Of a stretch of DNA of 64,000 bases, positions 62,840 through 64,000 are shown piece by piece (the first letter of the stretch is position 1; the number at the start of each line of letters is the position of its first letter). Below the pieces are notes generated by a model. That model was given only the letters and a program-made list of their open reading frames with translations. It was not told where the DNA came from and searched no databases. The stretch lies in assembly GCA_963989245.1 (NCBI GenBank), contig OZ022341.1:44474181-44538180 (forward strand), given 5' to 3'. This DNA comes from Nansenia antarctica (Eukaryota; Chordata; Actinopteri; Argentiniformes; Microstomatidae). The position numbers and the translations under genes were made by a program.

Positions 62840-64000
62840 ATCTCCTTCTCTAGTTTTATTCTGGTATTATTGCGATTCCTTACAGGTGAGAGAGCTGCAG
62901 TATCCATCATTGTCACTTTTAACATTGGCATTGTACAGTATGTGCATATTTTAAAATCTTATGTAAGCATATAATCATGTTTCAAGTTGCATATTGATGT
63001 GCAATGACACTTTTTGTTGATGCTGAATAGTTATGAACAGTGGTGTTATCATAAAAGATAACATGAACCGTTTCTCATGATCATATGATTCTAAAAGTAT
63101 GTTAGGAAATGCAATAACAGTGTTTTTAACCATGTATATTCAAGGCAGTTTGGACATCCTATTGGTACTGTATGGGGCTTTACACAATATAGTGCCAACC
63201 TTAACCATGTTGACTTCAGTAACTACGGTAACCAGGGCATCCTGGTATAGCTTAGCTGGGTTCAGCTCTGTAGTGTTATTTAGGGTGATCACACTGGTGT
63301 GTAATGGTTGTTAATGACTGTGGTTATCCATTATGTTGGCTGGGAAGCTAGCTGGCCAACAGAGAGCAAACCCTGTCCCCATTCCAGAAACTGGGCTTAT
63401 CAGGAAACTGTCACTGAGATGAAGCCATTCCTGACTTCACCAGTGACACGCAAACAAGATTACCTAGCTACGGATGCTGCAGCTGGTTCACTGTTGTTTA
63501 TATCCAGCTCGTTACACAGGGAAGAACACCATCAGCTATGGGCAAATACACAAATCTGGTTACGAAAGAAATAATATACTTTGCAACTGAAGTTGGATAA
63601 ATAGATAAAGTCTACTTAGTAATTTCATCACTGTCTGCAAGTATATGAGGTCTTTAAGCAATGTCATCGACTACATGTTGCTACGCAGGAAATACTAGGA
63701 AGCCATTGGTAAATGCTGTGCACAGCACCGTATCTACCTAGGAACGTCTCGTCTACTAAGTTCTGTCGTACTGCAATTGTTGTTAAACTGATTGTCTGAC
63801 ACATTGGAAAAAGAAGAAAGAGGATTAGAGTGGGATGCTGCTGAGAAACAAAGGACACAATTAGCTCTCCGATCAATCTGCTAGGGAGAGGGGCAAAAAA
63901 TCAATGTTCTGATTATGCATGTGGACGTCATCTGTTTGCAATGAGATCAAAGCATCAGTGAGCTTAGCTACAGCACGAGGCATCCATGTATAGATGATCC
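62840..64000. other. No recognised feature
   Basis: No gene or repeat supported to the end of the window. Confidence 0.45.

Overview
The window reads as non-genic DNA from a ray-finned (teleost) fish. The evidence is the very dense dinucleotide microsatellites ((GT)n/(CA)n, (CT)n/(GA)n) and a mixed transposon population typical of fish: Ginger, hAT, Tc1-like and TTAA-flanked DNA elements, L2-like and RLE-type LINEs, Ty3/Gypsy pieces and tRNA-derived V-type SINEs. I found no convincing host protein-coding exon, tRNA or rRNA gene. Every protein-like reading frame I can identify belongs to a mobile element. The species cannot be fixed from the sequence.

Region 1-4.8 kb is plain sequence with microsatellites and one 55-bp TTAA-bounded palindrome. 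Region 4.8-15.0 kb is the centrepiece: a 10,248-bp Ginger-type DNA transposon (4793-15040) with 100-bp terminal inverted repeats, termini starting TGTA and a 4-bp CCGG target duplication on both sides. It carries an intron-containing integrase/transposase gene on the + strand (8258-10979). Head-to-head with it, on the - strand, lies a broken second gene (7944-6170) that looks like a PIN/FEN-like nuclease with a C-terminal cysteine-rich CXC motif, bounded by its own ~189-bp inverted repeats. The element has been invaded by a 5'-truncated LINE with an intact 520-codon reverse transcriptase frame (12132-14465), an L2 fragment and two very short LINE tails, and it contains an 87-bp minisatellite. 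It may itself sit inside an older hAT-like element (4264-15363).

Region 15-24 kb: a V-SINE next to a truncated RLE-type LINE lodged in a (TG)n microsatellite, then a scrambled Ty3/Gypsy relic (integrase piece before reverse transcriptase piece) abutting the 5' half of a Tc1-like transposon, then a palindromic repeat bearing telomere-like CCCTAA units. Region 24-33.5 kb: L2 and deleted LINE relics, a large palindrome, and two adjacent TTAA-flanked elements. One TTAA element contains a hAT element with a perfect 8-bp duplication; the other contains a hAT-like MITE and a probable solo LTR.

Region 33.5-64 kb is sparser: microsatellites up to ~210 bp, several MITEs (34.5, 38.2, 45.4, 51.9, 60.5 kb), an L2 reverse transcriptase relic split by a second copy of the telomere-like repeat (50.2-50.7 kb), a second RLE-type LINE again lodged in (TG)n (54.8-55.7 kb), a LINE C-terminal fragment (58.4-59.3 kb) and a 1.2-kb hAT element with perfect 8-bp duplication (61.6-62.8 kb). 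The main biological interest is the two-gene Ginger element and the shared (TG)n target of the two RLE LINE copies.
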